DNA of 64,000 bases from an uncultured Clostridia bacterium (GTDB taxonomy: Bacteria > Bacillota > Clostridia > Lachnospirales > Anaerotignaceae): positions 1 to 64,000 of the forward strand of contig CAJTZO010000008.1 in the NCBI GenBank assembly GCA_910583755.1. The letters are read 5' to 3'. Positions 35,353-44,419 of this stretch are shown one piece after another. Both the position numbers and the translations under genes were made by a program. Under the pieces are notes generated by a model that saw nothing but the letters and a program-made list of their open reading frames with translations, was not told the origin of the DNA and ran no database searches. Position 1 is the stretch's first letter; the number at the start of each line of letters is the position of its first letter.

Positions 35353-36855
35353 ATGAAAAGAGCAGCAGGTATCTTGCTTCCTATGACAAGTCTTCCTTCA
35401 AAATATGGTATTGGTTGCTTTTCTAAAAGTGCCTATGATTTTGTAGACTGGTTAAAAGAAGCAGGCCAAACATACTGGCAAATACTTCCGCTTGTACCAA
35501 CAAGTTATGGGGATTCCCCTTATCAGTCTTTTTCCACATTTGCAGGAAATCCTTATTTTATCAGTTTAGAAGCCTTGATTGAAGAAGGTGTTTTGACACA
35601 GGAAGAATGTGATGAAGTAGACTTTGGTGATGATGCGAGCAGCATTGATTATGAAAAAATTTACAAACAGCGCTATCCACTCCTACACAAAGCCTATGAG
35701 CGTAGTAATATTAGTGAAAATGAAAATTATCAACGTTTTGTTAATGAAAATAGTTGGTGGCTTTCTGATTATGCGTTGTTTATGGCTGTAAAAGATAGAT
35801 TTGGTGGTATTATCTGGACGCAATGGGCAGAAGATATTCGTTTACGTTGGGGTTATTCTATGGACTATTACAGGAGAGAGCTGTATTTTGACATTGAATT
35901 TCATCAATATATGCAATTTAAGTTTTTTGAACAATGGTATGCTTTAAAATCCTATGCAAATGAAAAAGGAATCTACATTATTGGTGATATTCCTATTTAT
36001 GTTGCAATGGATAGTGCTGACACTTGGGCACATCCTGAACTTTTCCAGCTTGACGGGCAAAACATTCCTTATGCTGTAGCAGGTTGTCCTCCTGATGGAT
36101 TTGCTCCAGAAGGTCAACTTTGGGGAAATCCGCTTTATCGTTGGGATTATCATAGAGGAACAGGTTATGATTGGTGGGTTTCTCGTTTAGCATATTGCTT
36201 TAAAATGTATGATGTGGTAAGAATTGACCATTTTAGAGGATTTGATGAGTATTTCTCCATTCCTTATGGTGCAACAACAGCAAGAGAAGGACATTGGGAA
36301 AAAGGACCTAATATGGAATTATTCCGTTGTGTTGAAAATCGTCTAGGTTGGCACGAAGTTATTGCAGAAGATTTAGGATATGTCACAGATAGTGTGCGTC
36401 GTCTTGTACAGGAAAGTGGATTTCCGGGTATGAAAGTATTAGAATTTGCTTTTGATTCTAGGGATACTGGTTCTGCAAATGACTATTTACCACACAACTA
36501 TATTGAAAATAGTGTAGCTTATACTGGTACACATGATAATGAAACAATTGTCGGTTGGTTCGATTCCATTACAGAAGAAGAAAGAGAACTAGCAAGAAAT
36601 TATTTATGCGACCATTATACCCCTAAAGAATTGTTGTATCAATCTTTTATTTCCCTTGCCATGAGAAGTAATGCAAAAACTTGTATTGTTCCAATGCAAG
36701 ATTATTTAGGATATGATAATTCTTGCCGTATGAATCAGCCCTCTACCGTCGGCAAGAATTGGAAATGGCGTTTGACTGGAAAAGAACTAACTGATGATTT
36801 AAAACAAGAAATACTGGCTGTTACAAAACGTTACGGTCGTATGAATTGGGACTAA
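35353..36855 (+). CDS. malQ: 4-alpha-glucanotransferase (amylomaltase)
   Basis: 500 residues, the bacterial MalQ length, ATG after AAAGGAGG. GH77 motifs are present: RAAGILLPMTSLPSKYGIGCF, TYWQILPLVPTSYGDSPYQS, VRIDHFRGFDEYFSIP with the nucleophile Asp, ViAEDLG with the acid/base Glu, and YTGTHDNETIVGWF with the third acid. It transfers glucan units between maltodextrins and releases glucose. With MapP supplying maltose, it would process the imported sugar in the cytoplasm. Confidence 0.95.
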   Translation: MKRAAGILLPMTSLPSKYGIGCFSKSAYDFVDWLKEAGQTYWQILPLVPTSYGDSPYQSFSTFAGNPYFISLEALIEEGVLTQEECDEVDFGDDASSIDYEKIYKQRYPLLHKAYERSNISENENYQRFVNENSWWLSDYALFMAVKDRFGGIIWTQWAEDIRLRWGYSMDYYRRELYFDIEFHQYMQFKFFEQWYALKSYANEKGIYIIGDIPIYVAMDSADTWAHPELFQLDGQNIPYAVAGCPPDGFAPEGQLWGNPLYRWDYHRGTGYDWWVSRLAYCFKMYDVVRIDHFRGFDEYFSIPYGATTAREGHWEKGPNMELFRCVENRLGWHEVIAEDLGYVTDSVRRLVQESGFPGMKVLEFAFDSRDTGSANDYLPHNYIENSVAYTGTHDNETIVGWFDSITEEERELARNYLCDHYTPKELLYQSFISLAMRSNAKTCIVPMQDYLGYDNSCRMNQPSTVGKNWKWRLTGKELTDDLKQEILAVTKRYGRMNWD

Positions 36856-36870
36856 AATATCTCCTCTTAA

Positions 36871-36910
36871 TCATAGAAGGCTTTGGCAAGACAACCAAAG
36901 CCTTTTATGA
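36871..36910 (+). terminator. Terminator of the maltose operon
   Basis: TCATAgAAGGCTTTGG / CCAAAGCCTTtTATGA, a 16-base stem with one mismatch and an 8-base loop, starting 16 bases after the malQ stop. Confidence 0.85.
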
Positions 36911-36959
36911 TTTAAGAATATTTCCAGTAAGGGAAAGTATCTATTTTTCTTTTGTTAAT

Positions 36960-37439
36960 TTAATCAAAAGTTTTTTCATTTTCTTTCTTTTTTCTAAAAT
37001 TTTTAAAAAATTCTCTTAGTAATTCCGCACATTGCTCTTGTAATATATTTTCCTCTATTTCTACCTGATGATTAAAACGTGGTTCTTGTAACAAATTTAA
37101 AATGGAGCCTGCACAACCTGCTTTACTGTTTCTTGTGCCAAATACTACTTTGGGGATTCTTGCCTGCACAATAGCACCCGCACACATAGGACAAGGTTCT
37201 ACTGTAACATAAAGCGTACAGTCTTCCAGACGCCAATCTCCCACTATCTGCGCACTTTTATGAATTACCTCTATTTCTGCATGATACAATGGATTTTTTT
37301 TGCTATTGCGCAAATTATGAGCTCGTGCAATGATTTCTCCTTTTCTCACCATTACCGCACCAATGGGAACTTCTCCTAACTCAAATGCTTTTTTTGCTTC
37401 TGTTAATGCCTCCATCATATAATATTGCTGTTCTGTCAT
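36960..37439 (-). CDS. tadA: tRNA-specific adenosine deaminase
   Basis: 159 residues. The zinc site is complete: HAE in NPLYHAEIEVIHKSA (catalytic Glu) and PCxxC in VEPCPMCAGAIVQARI. YMMEALTEAKKAFELGEVPIGAVMV opens the domain, and FGTRNSKAGCAGSILNLLQEPRFNH is the TadA-specific block. It converts A34 to inosine in the tRNA-Arg anticodon. It lies 9 bases after the preceding lipoprotein gene, so the two are likely co-transcribed. Confidence 0.94.
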   Translation of the reverse strand: MTEQQYYMMEALTEAKKAFELGEVPIGAVMVRKGEIIARAHNLRNSKKNPLYHAEIEVIHKSAQIVGDWRLEDCTLYVTVEPCPMCAGAIVQARIPKVVFGTRNSKAGCAGSILNLLQEPRFNHQVEIEENILQEQCAELLREFFKNFRKKKENEKTFD

Positions 37440-37448
37440 ATCTCCTCT

Positions 37449-38786
37449 TTACTCCTCAAAATATACCATCGTATTTGTATCCTCTATATTATTCATACCA
37501 ACATATTCATCTATACCATCGCTGTTTAAATCCATAGCATAAATAATTTGTCCATATACAATATCATCATTTTTTATGCTAAGTCCATTTTCTGTCAAAA
37601 TATACCTCATGGCTGTTCCTGTTGTATCACAAACATAGATTTCTTTCACACCATCCCTATTCAAATCCCCACTATAAATACTGCTTTCTATACTTTTAAT
37701 CCCCAAATGGGTACTCCATATTTTAATAAAACCAGTCTCTCTCTTTTGATATAAATATAAATCAAAACCATCTGTAATAAAATACTCTAGTGTGCCATCT
37801 CCGTCTATATCCGTAATATGCATATAACTTGCACCATGGTCCAAATAATATTGATTGGTAATTGTCCAACCTTCTTCTCCTTTTGTATAACACTCTAATG
37901 TTTTATGATTCATTAAAAAAAGTTCTGCTCCATCAAATCCGACACAAGTATAATTTCCATTTGACAAATCAATACTTTCTCCTGTCGTTGAAAAATTACG
38001 GTTTAAAAATACTAATTTTTCAGAAGAAGTATAAGTATTTTCTCCTTCTTCTGTTCCTTCTGTAATGGCACGACTTAAAATAACTGCCATTCCTTCTTCT
38101 AAAAAAGCTGCACTATCTACAACAAGACCTCTCTGTAAATAAATATTACGATATCTTCCAAAACTACTCCGATAACGATACAAAGAAAGTTTTCCATCTT
38201 CACTGATATTAGCTGCTAAAAGATTTCCTTGTGCATCTTGTCCAATATCACAAAAGCCTTCTGAAGGAAAAGTTGTTCTTTTTCCCTGAAAAGTTACAAA
38301 AGGTGTATCTGTTTCATATTTTGCAAAATTTCCGTCTGCTAAAAATACATTTCTATCTGTTAATGCATATATGCCATTGTTATATCCACCTACATAATAA
38401 GCCCCTATTAATCTATCCCGCACAAAATAACAATATAAGAGACCTGCAATTTCCCCATTATAATAAAGCAGTGGAACTGTTGCTACAATCGCTTCTTTTG
38501 CTGCATTCGTAGTCATATTGAGCCCTATTGTAGAAGATGAGGTAAACATAGCTTGATTTTGTTCCGTATTTTCTGGCACCACACCTTTAAAAAAAGTAAT
38601 AGAGGTACTATCATATCTCCAATAATTATCATACAATAACTTATCTATTTTTTGCTCATAATCTTCTACAGTTCTTTCTGAAATAGAAAAAGTTTCTATT
38701 TCTTGCTCAGAATTATCTTTACAGCCTGTAAGACATATCAGTAGAAAACATATGACATAAACCCACTTTTGTATCATTTTTTTCAC
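37449..38786 (-). CDS. Lipoprotein with FG-GAP/VCBS-like repeats
   Basis: 445 residues. A lipoprotein signal ends in the lipobox LLICLTGCKDN. The C-terminal third carries repeated Asp-rich calcium-type loops (DIDGDGTLEYFITD, DLNRDGVKEIYVCD, DLNSDGIDEYVGM) within FG-GAP-like blades. The N-terminal part has beta-strand repeats with Gly/Tyr. It is probably anchored on the outer face of the membrane as a propeller; binding partner and role are unknown. It precedes tadA in the same direction. Confidence 0.8.
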   Translation of the reverse strand: MKKMIQKWVYVICFLLICLTGCKDNSEQEIETFSISERTVEDYEQKIDKLLYDNYWRYDSTSITFFKGVVPENTEQNQAMFTSSSTIGLNMTTNAAKEAIVATVPLLYYNGEIAGLLYCYFVRDRLIGAYYVGGYNNGIYALTDRNVFLADGNFAKYETDTPFVTFQGKRTTFPSEGFCDIGQDAQGNLLAANISEDGKLSLYRYRSSFGRYRNIYLQRGLVVDSAAFLEEGMAVILSRAITEGTEEGENTYTSSEKLVFLNRNFSTTGESIDLSNGNYTCVGFDGAELFLMNHKTLECYTKGEEGWTITNQYYLDHGASYMHITDIDGDGTLEYFITDGFDLYLYQKRETGFIKIWSTHLGIKSIESSIYSGDLNRDGVKEIYVCDTTGTAMRYILTENGLSIKNDDIVYGQIIYAMDLNSDGIDEYVGMNNIEDTNTMVYFEE

Positions 38787-38850
38787 ATCCTTTCATTTTT
38801 TCTTGTTTTTCATTATATCGTAATTATTCCCCTAAAGCAAATAACAAATA

Positions 38851-38890
38851 AAAAAAAGAAATAGTTCTATCATAGAACTATTTCTTTTTT
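38851..38890 (-). terminator. Bidirectional terminator
   Basis: AGAAATAGTTCTAT (38857-38870) and its perfect complement (38872-38885) around one base, flanked by A7 and T6. It follows the stop of the coiled-coil protein gene by a few bases on the minus strand. Confidence 0.8.
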
Positions 38891-38895
38891 ATTCA

Positions 38896-39519
38896 CTATA
38901 TGCTAATATCAATGCTGCCTATCTCTGGCATACCTGTACTCATAAAAGACGATTCCATAAAAGAATCTGAAGAACTAAAATCATTAGAAGAATTTAAAAC
39001 ATCATTAATTTCTTTTGACATACGTTTTTTTCTTTTTCCTTGCAGTTCTTGCCCAATTTCCTCTGCTTTTTTTTCATCTGTTTTTTGCTTCATTTTCATT
39101 TGTAATTCCATTTTACTTTCTGTTATCAAAGCTTTTTCTTTACTTTGTGCCTTTTTTATTACTTTTTTCATTTTAGCAACTACTTTTCTAATTTGTTCTT
39201 CATCGCCACCACTTGCTTTTGTTTGTGCTATCTTTCCTTTTATTTTTCCAATAATACTACGTACTTCTGAAATGCTTTTTGCCTGCATTAGTTTGATTAA
39301 ATCTTCCGTGGATTGATAATCCACATTGGATTTTTTCGGTTGTTCTTGTTTTGCCATTGTTGGAAAATTTTTTTCTTTTTTTTGCTGTGCTACAAAACTA
39401 TCCTTTTTTTCCTCTGTTTTTTCTGCTTTTTTTGTTTCATCTTCTTTTTTTTGTGTTCTATCATCTTTTTTCTGATATATTGTTGTTTTTTGACTTTTTT
39501 GAATTGATGAAATTGACAT
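38896..39519 (-). CDS. Lysine-rich coiled-coil protein of unknown function
   Basis: 207 residues. The ATG at 39519 has GGGAGGGG 7 bases upstream; the longer frame would run through the RBS. The N-terminal 75 residues are highly charged (many Lys-Lys-Glu/Asp runs). Residues about 85-130 form an ordered helical block (STEDLIKLMQAKSISEVRSI, then RKVVAKMKKVIKKAQ). The tail is Ser-rich (NSSNDFSSSDSFMESS). No signal peptide or membrane span. It may be a cytoplasmic structural or spore-associated protein, but no family is recognised. Confidence 0.65.
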   Translation of the reverse strand: MSISSIQKSQKTTIYQKKDDRTQKKEDETKKAEKTEEKKDSFVAQQKKEKNFPTMAKQEQPKKSNVDYQSTEDLIKLMQAKSISEVRSIIGKIKGKIAQTKASGGDEEQIRKVVAKMKKVIKKAQSKEKALITESKMELQMKMKQKTDEKKAEEIGQELQGKRKKRMSKEINDVLNSSNDFSSSDSFMESSFMSTGMPEIGSIDISI

Positions 39520-39614
39520 AATATCCCCTCCCTTTTTCTTCTTTTTGTAATATATTTCTTTGCCCACTTTATAAGTATATCGACCAAAGAAAGGAGATTC
39601 TTAACAATCTATTT

Positions 39615-40556
39615 TTAATGTCTTTTTAATAATTTTTCGATTTCATCATAGCTATTTGCCATATTAATTTTTGTTCGAAGTTCTGCTGCTCCTTTTACCC
39701 CTTTCATATACCAGGAAATATGCTTTCTCATTTCTCTTACTCCAATATATTCCCCCTTATATGCTATCAACATACGAGCATGACGTAATGCCTTTTCTAC
39801 TTTTTGTTCTGCTGTTGGCTCTGGTAACAATTCTCCTGTTTCTAAATAATGAAGAATCCTTTGAAATATCCATGGATTTCCTTGTGCCGCTCTGCCTATC
39901 ATAATCGCATCACATTTTGTATCTTCCAACATATTTTTTGCATCTTCTGGTGTTACAACATCCCCGTTACCAATAACAGGAATAGAAACCACTTCTTTTA
40001 CTGCTTTTATAATATTCCAATCTGCTTTTCCACTATAATATTGTTCTCTTGTTCTGCCATGTACTGCAATCGCTGCTGCACCATTTTGTTCTGCTATTTT
40101 AGCAATTTCTACAGCATTAATATGGTCTTCGTCAAATCCTTTTCTAATCTTAATTGTAACCGGCTTTTTTTGAGAAGACACTAAAGCTTTGACAATTTTT
40201 CCTACTAATTCCGGATTTTTTGTTAAGGCACTTCCCTCTCCATTTTTAACAATTTTGGGGGCTGGACATCCCATATTGACATCTAATATATCACAGTCAA
40301 TTTTTTTTGCCATATCCGCCATAATTTCTGGTTGAGAACCAAAAAGCTGTATTGCTGTAGGTCTTTCTTGTTCTTCTACTTTTAATAATTTTTGTGTATT
40401 TTCATTTTTATAAAATATTCCTTTCGCACTTACCATCTCAGAATAAACTAGACCACAGCCCATTTCTTTGCAAAGAATCCGAAAAGGTAAATCTGTTACA
40501 CCAGCCATAGGTGCTAAAAAAATATTATTTTTTAATTCTACATCTCCAATTTTCAT
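39615..40556 (-). CDS. dusB: tRNA-dihydrouridine synthase
   Basis: 313 residues. The FMN TIM-barrel is shown by NNIFLAPMAGVTDLPFRILCKEMG, the catalytic Cys in DVNMGCPAPKIVKNGEGSAL, TIKIRKGFDEDH, AAAIAVHGRTREQYYSGKADW, VIGNGDVVTPEDA and MIGRAAQGNPWIF. It reduces uridines in the tRNA D-loop in the cytoplasm. It follows the coaX pair with repeat copy D in between. DusB near coaX and ftsH also occurs in Bacillus. Confidence 0.95.
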   Translation of the reverse strand: MKIGDVELKNNIFLAPMAGVTDLPFRILCKEMGCGLVYSEMVSAKGIFYKNENTQKLLKVEEQERPTAIQLFGSQPEIMADMAKKIDCDILDVNMGCPAPKIVKNGEGSALTKNPELVGKIVKALVSSQKKPVTIKIRKGFDEDHINAVEIAKIAEQNGAAAIAVHGRTREQYYSGKADWNIIKAVKEVVSIPVIGNGDVVTPEDAKNMLEDTKCDAIMIGRAAQGNPWIFQRILHYLETGELLPEPTAEQKVEKALRHARMLIAYKGEYIGVREMRKHISWYMKGVKGAAELRTKINMANSYDEIEKLLKRH

Positions 40557-40576
40557 AATACTTACCTTCCTAAATT

Positions 40577-40624
40577 TTAAAGTTGGTGGGTTGGGACAAA
40601 ACCCAAAATTTTCACTTTATTGAT
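40577..40624 (+). repeat. Modular intergenic repeat, copy D (short)
   Basis: TTAAAGTTGGTGGGTTGGG..AAAACCC, then ACTTTATTGAT. It is the right-hand module of copies A and C alone, between dusB and coaX. Confidence 0.55.
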
Positions 40625-40630
40625 ATTTTT

Positions 40631-41413
40631 TTAAGAAAGTGTGGAAAGTTTATTTTTTTCATACAGTATTTTTAAGCCTTTTAATGTTAGTGTAGGGTCT
40701 AAAACATCAAATATCTTTTTATCAGGGTCAATCACTTTTGCCAATCCTCCAGTTGCAATCACTTTCATATTTGGTAAACAAAGTTCCCTCTTTAATTCTT
40801 TTATAATATGAATGGTTTGTCCAATATGTCCCAATACAATCCCTGCCTGTATACTGCCGACTGTATTTTTTACAATAATGGACTTTGGCTTTTTAATTTC
40901 AATTTTTGGTAGTTGTGCCGCTCTTTGATACAAGGCATCTGCACAAATAGAAATCCCTGGTGCAATCAAACCTGTAATAAATTCTCCTTTTTCATTGATA
41001 ACATCAAATGTATCTGCTGTACCATAATCAATGACAACCGCTGGACCACCATAAATTTCTTTGACTGCTACTAAATTTACAATTCTATCTGCGCCTACCT
41101 CTTTCGGATTATCTCTTTTAATAACAATTCCTGTTTTCATACCAGCACCCACTATCATAGGCTCTATATTAAAATATTTTCGTATGCCATGTGTTAAAGA
41201 ATACATAATATCTGGTACGACAGAAGAAATAATTGCTGCATCAATACAACTTGCTTTTACATCAGAAGCATCAAAAAGAGAATGGATAAAAATACCTGTT
41301 TCATCTGCCGTCTTTTTATTCCCTGTTGCCATTCTCCAGCACTTTATCATTTTGTCTCCCTTATATACACCAAGTACAATATTTGTGTTCCCTACATCTA
41401 CCACCAAAAGCAT
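40631..41413 (-). CDS. coaX: Type III pantothenate kinase (intact copy)
   Basis: 260 residues, ATG with AGGAGGG upstream. The ASKHA-fold motifs are complete: DVGNTNIVLGVY at the N-terminus (phosphate 1), ADETG, GADRIVNLVA at 107-116 with the catalytic Asp109, and IDYGTADTFDV at 128-138 (phosphate 2). It catalyses the first step of CoA synthesis and functions as a dimer in known cases. It begins 12 bases after the degenerate copy, and its SD lies in that gap, so the two are coupled. Confidence 0.92.
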   Translation of the reverse strand: MLLVVDVGNTNIVLGVYKGDKMIKCWRMATGNKKTADETGIFIHSLFDASDVKASCIDAAIISSVVPDIMYSLTHGIRKYFNIEPMIVGAGMKTGIVIKRDNPKEVGADRIVNLVAVKEIYGGPAVVIDYGTADTFDVINEKGEFITGLIAPGISICADALYQRAAQLPKIEIKKPKSIIVKNTVGSIQAGIVLGHIGQTIHIIKELKRELCLPNMKVIATGGLAKVIDPDKKIFDVLDPTLTLKGLKILYEKNKLSTLS

Positions 41414-41425
41414 AAGTATGCCCTC

Positions 41426-42202
41426 CTATTTTCTATGTTTGTTTTTTTCGTACAATATTCGTAACCCCTTTAAAGAAAGTACAGGGTCTATTACATCAAA
41501 TATTTCCTCTTTTTCATCAATTACTCTTGCTAATCCCCCAGTTGCTACTACCTTTAAATAAGGTTCTTTTAATTTTTCTTTTAATTGTTCTAAAATATAA
41601 AGGGTCTCTCCAATATGTCCTATTACAATTCCTGCTTGTATACTGCTTACTGTATTTTTTGCTATAATGCTGTTTGGTTTTTTAATTTCAATCTTCGGTA
41701 ATTGTGCTGCTTTTTGATACAAAGCATCTGCACATATTTGTACACCAGGTGCTGTAATTGCTGTTACAAATTCCCCATTTTTGTTTACTACATCAAACAT
41801 TGTTGCAGTGCTATAATCCACTACCACAACTGGTCCACCATAAATTTCATAGGCTGCTACTAAATTTACAATTCTATTAGAACCCATTTCTCTCGGATTT
41901 TCCATTCTTAAGTTAATCCCTGTTTTCATTCCTGCCTTTACTATCATAGGCTCTATATGCAGTTGTTTCCGTATGCCATTTGTCAAAGAATACATAATAT
42001 TGGGTACAACAGAAGAAATAATAACACTTTCAATTTCTTTGATGTCTACATCAGAATAGGAAAAAAGAGAACGAATTAAGGACCCTGTTTCATCTGCTGT
42101 TCGATTATTTAATGTGGTAATCCTCCAATTCGCTGCTAATCTTTCCCCATCATAAACCCCTAAAACAATGTTAGTATTCCCTACATCTATGACTAAAATC
42201 AT
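41426..42202 (-). CDS. CoaX paralogue lacking active-site residues (probable pseudokinase)
   Basis: 258 residues; ATG at 42202 with AAGGAGAG upstream. It aligns without gaps to the neighbouring CoaX over at least the first 140 residues and keeps DVGNTNIVLGVY and ADETG. However, Asp109 of the GADR motif is Asn (GSNR), and the second phosphate loop reads DYSTATMF instead of DYGTADTF (Gly131 to Ser, Thr135 to Met). The catalytic Asp is considered essential in this family, so kinase activity is unlikely. It is full-length with good codon structure, so it looks maintained rather than decaying. It may be a partner or regulator. Confidence 0.85.
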   Translation of the reverse strand: MILVIDVGNTNIVLGVYDGERLAANWRITTLNNRTADETGSLIRSLFSYSDVDIKEIESVIISSVVPNIMYSLTNGIRKQLHIEPMIVKAGMKTGINLRMENPREMGSNRIVNLVAAYEIYGGPVVVVDYSTATMFDVVNKNGEFVTAITAPGVQICADALYQKAAQLPKIEIKKPNSIIAKNTVSSIQAGIVIGHIGETLYILEQLKEKLKEPYLKVVATGGLARVIDEKEEIFDVIDPVLSLKGLRILYEKNKHRK

Positions 42203-42224
42203 GTTTTTTCTCTCCTTAAATATC

Positions 42225-42253
42225 AAAAAAGAGTACGGGAACAATTCCCGTAC
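42225..42253 (-). terminator. Intrinsic terminator directly before the coaX paralogue RBS
   Basis: GTACGGGAA / TTCCCGTAC, a 9-base perfect stem with a 3-base loop, followed on the minus strand by TC and six U. The SD of the next gene starts about 10 bases later. Confidence 0.85.
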
Positions 42254-42268
42254 CCTAAAAATATATTT

Positions 42269-42859
42269 TTATGCAATTTCGCTTTTATAGATTGCTTTTT
42301 TGAGTGCCAATACAACTGATGTACAAATGACAACTGCTGCTAACATTTCTACAATACCGTATGTTGTAATAATTCCCCAGATAACTGGTCCTGATGCTGT
42401 GCCTAATCTCTCTGTCAAATCTTCTACATAAATAAAATAAATTAACCCCATCGCACCTAATGTATTTGTCAAAGAGCCTAGTGCAGATGCAACCACAGAA
42501 GAAACTGTTTTATTTTTTATGGTAAACATCAAACCTTTATAAGCATATCCTGTTACTACACCAATACAAATTCTTGGTAAGACAGATACAATAGGATTCA
42601 TAAAATAAGGGTCTAATATTCCTGATGGTTGTGTAATTGCCTTAATCATCGAAACAATGCCAAATGCTGCCCCTACAATTCCCCCCACAAGTGGTCCTTC
42701 CAACAATGCTATAATGATGGTAGGAATATGTACAATCGTAGCACTAACAGGCTGTAAAGGGATAATTCCTAATGGTGTATATGACAATATCATTGTAAGT
42801 GCAATCATCATACCAGTAATCGTTAATTTTCTTGTAGACATTTTCTTTTTTGAACTCAT
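42269..42859 (-). CDS. panT: ECF transporter S component, probable pantothenate (PanT-like)
   Basis: 196 residues with about six hydrophobic spans. The N-terminus has the Ala-rich first helix typical of ECF S components (ITGMMIALTMILSYTPLGII, then VHIPTIIIALLEGPLVGGIVGAAFG). The substrate is inferred from the two pantothenate kinase genes directly downstream. It would work with shared EcfA, A' and T, which are not in the window. A terminator hairpin separates it from the coaX pair, so relative expression may be attenuated. Confidence 0.75.
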   Translation of the reverse strand: MSSKKKMSTRKLTITGMMIALTMILSYTPLGIIPLQPVSATIVHIPTIIIALLEGPLVGGIVGAAFGIVSMIKAITQPSGILDPYFMNPIVSVLPRICIGVVTGYAYKGLMFTIKNKTVSSVVASALGSLTNTLGAMGLIYFIYVEDLTERLGTASGPVIWGIITTYGIVEMLAAVVICTSVVLALKKAIYKSEIA

Positions 42860-43028
42860 TTTTTGAGTCCTCCTTTCATTCTCATTCCTTTAGATATAAG
42901 ATGATATTATTTTTTGTGCGTTTTTTTCATAGGACTCTAGTGAAATCACATTCTACCATGTCCTTTTTTACGACACAAGAATATTATAGCAGTAAATTCT
43001 CTAATTACAACATTTTTTTCATAATTTT

Positions 43029-43379
43029 TTATTTTTTCTCCTTTTGTAATTCTTGTTTTATTTTTTCTCCTTCTTCTGTAAAAAATACTACATACCATAA
43101 CTTCAATGCTTTTAAAAATTCCTTTTTTTCAGATTGAATTCTTTTGATTTCAAGCTCTGCTCCAATCTCATCAAAGTCAATCTCTCCTTCTATTGTTTCA
43201 AAATAGATATCTCCATTTTCTTCAAACCCGACACAAAAAGTACAACAAAGTTTTTGAGCAGTTAATACACACATTATTTTTAACTCTTTTTGCACTTCTT
43301 CTGGCAATATTTGAAACTTAGGTTCTATAAAATATTTTTGCTTTTTATAACTTGTCATCGCTAATATTTGCTTTTTCAT
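43029..43379 (-). CDS. Conserved hypothetical protein, 116 residues (possibly DUF6145-like)
   Basis: Soluble, with LPEEVQKELKIMCVLTAQKL, an acidic strand-rich block (ENGDIYFETIEGEIDFDEIG) and a helical end (KRIQSEKKEFLKALKLWYVVFF). The pattern recalls an uncharacterised clostridial family, from memory and unverified. It lies 11 bases after birA and on the same strand, so it is probably co-transcribed with it. Function unknown. Confidence 0.6.
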   Translation of the reverse strand: MKKQILAMTSYKKQKYFIEPKFQILPEEVQKELKIMCVLTAQKLCCTFCVGFEENGDIYFETIEGEIDFDEIGAELEIKRIQSEKKEFLKALKLWYVVFFTEEGEKIKQELQKEKK

Positions 43380-43390
43380 TTTTTTCTCCT

Positions 43391-44359
43391 TTACAAAAGA
43401 TTCCGAATAGAAACCTCTCCCGAAAATACAACAACTTTTTCTCCAGTTTCTTTTTCTATCAAAAGCTCTCCCTGCTCTGTAATATCAATTCCTTTTCCAA
43501 TAAAATTCTGTCTACCCAAAACTTGTAATTCTTTTCCTATGTTAATACAATATCTTTTATATTCTTCTCGAAATGGTAAAAAGCTACACTCTTTTTCATA
43601 CTGTAAATATATTTTTTCAAATTCCTCTATCACTGTTTTGATGATACTTTTTCTGGAAATCGTTTCTCCTTTTTCTATTTTTAGGGAAGTAGCCACCTTT
43701 TGCAGTTCCTCTGGAAATATTTCTGTATTAACATTGATGCCTATACCAGTAATAACAAAATGTACACTATCCATTTCTGCATCTAATTCTGTTAGTATCC
43801 CACAAACTTTTTTCCCTACAATTAAAATATCATTAGGCCATTTTATTTCTGCTTCCAATGCTGTTTGTTGTCGAATAGCACGACAGACAGCAAGCCCTGC
43901 TAATAAGGTTAAAAGAGGTGCCTCTGGAGGTGTAATATTGGGTTTTAATAAAAAGCTAAACCATACCCCTGTTCCTTTTGGTGACTGCCAACTTTTTCCC
44001 CTTCTTCCCTTTCCGGCTGTCTGTATTTCTGCAACTGCAATAACACCTTCTGGTTTCCCTTCTTTTGCTAGTCTTCTGATACATTGATTGGTGCTATCTG
44101 TTTGTTCATAAAAATAAACTTCTTTTCCTATTTTTTGGGTATTTAACCCTTCTTTTATTTCTATTTCATTATATAAGTCTTGCTCTGGTACTAAATAATA
44201 ACCTTTATTAGAAACTGCTTCTATTTTATAGCCTTGTTCTTTTAGTTTTTGTATTCCTTTCCAAATAGCAGCACGAGAAACAGATAATTTTTCTCCCAAT
44301 TCCTCTCCTGAAATATAATTATCCTGTTTTTTTAATTCTTCTAATATTTTTTTATACAT
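43391..44359 (-). CDS. birA: Bifunctional biotin ligase/repressor BirA
   Basis: 322 residues. An N-terminal HTH (about 1-60: SGEELGEKLSVSRAAIWKGIQKL, YKIEAVSNKGYYLV) is followed by the ligase domain with YEQTDSTNQCIRRLAKEG, the biotinyl-AMP loop GKGRRGKSWQSPKGTG, FSFLLKPN, IKWPNDILIVGKKVCGILTE and a C-terminal SH3-like domain. It attaches biotin to carboxyl-carrier proteins and can repress biotin genes as the holo-dimer. No biotin biosynthesis genes are adjacent. Confidence 0.94.
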   Translation of the reverse strand: MYKKILEELKKQDNYISGEELGEKLSVSRAAIWKGIQKLKEQGYKIEAVSNKGYYLVPEQDLYNEIEIKEGLNTQKIGKEVYFYEQTDSTNQCIRRLAKEGKPEGVIAVAEIQTAGKGRRGKSWQSPKGTGVWFSFLLKPNITPPEAPLLTLLAGLAVCRAIRQQTALEAEIKWPNDILIVGKKVCGILTELDAEMDSVHFVITGIGINVNTEIFPEELQKVATSLKIEKGETISRKSIIKTVIEEFEKIYLQYEKECSFLPFREEYKRYCINIGKELQVLGRQNFIGKGIDITEQGELLIEKETGEKVVVFSGEVSIRNLL

Positions 44360-44379
44360 TTCTATCTCCTTACTACAAA

Positions 44380-44402
44380 AACCCTCGAATTTATCGAGGG
44401 TT
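44380..44402 (-). terminator. Terminator of argF
   Basis: AACCCTCGA / TCGAGGGTT, a 9-base perfect stem with a 5-base loop and U-rich end on the minus strand, between the argF stop and birA. Confidence 0.85.
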
Positions 44403-44419
44403 GTATTATGTGAACTTCA

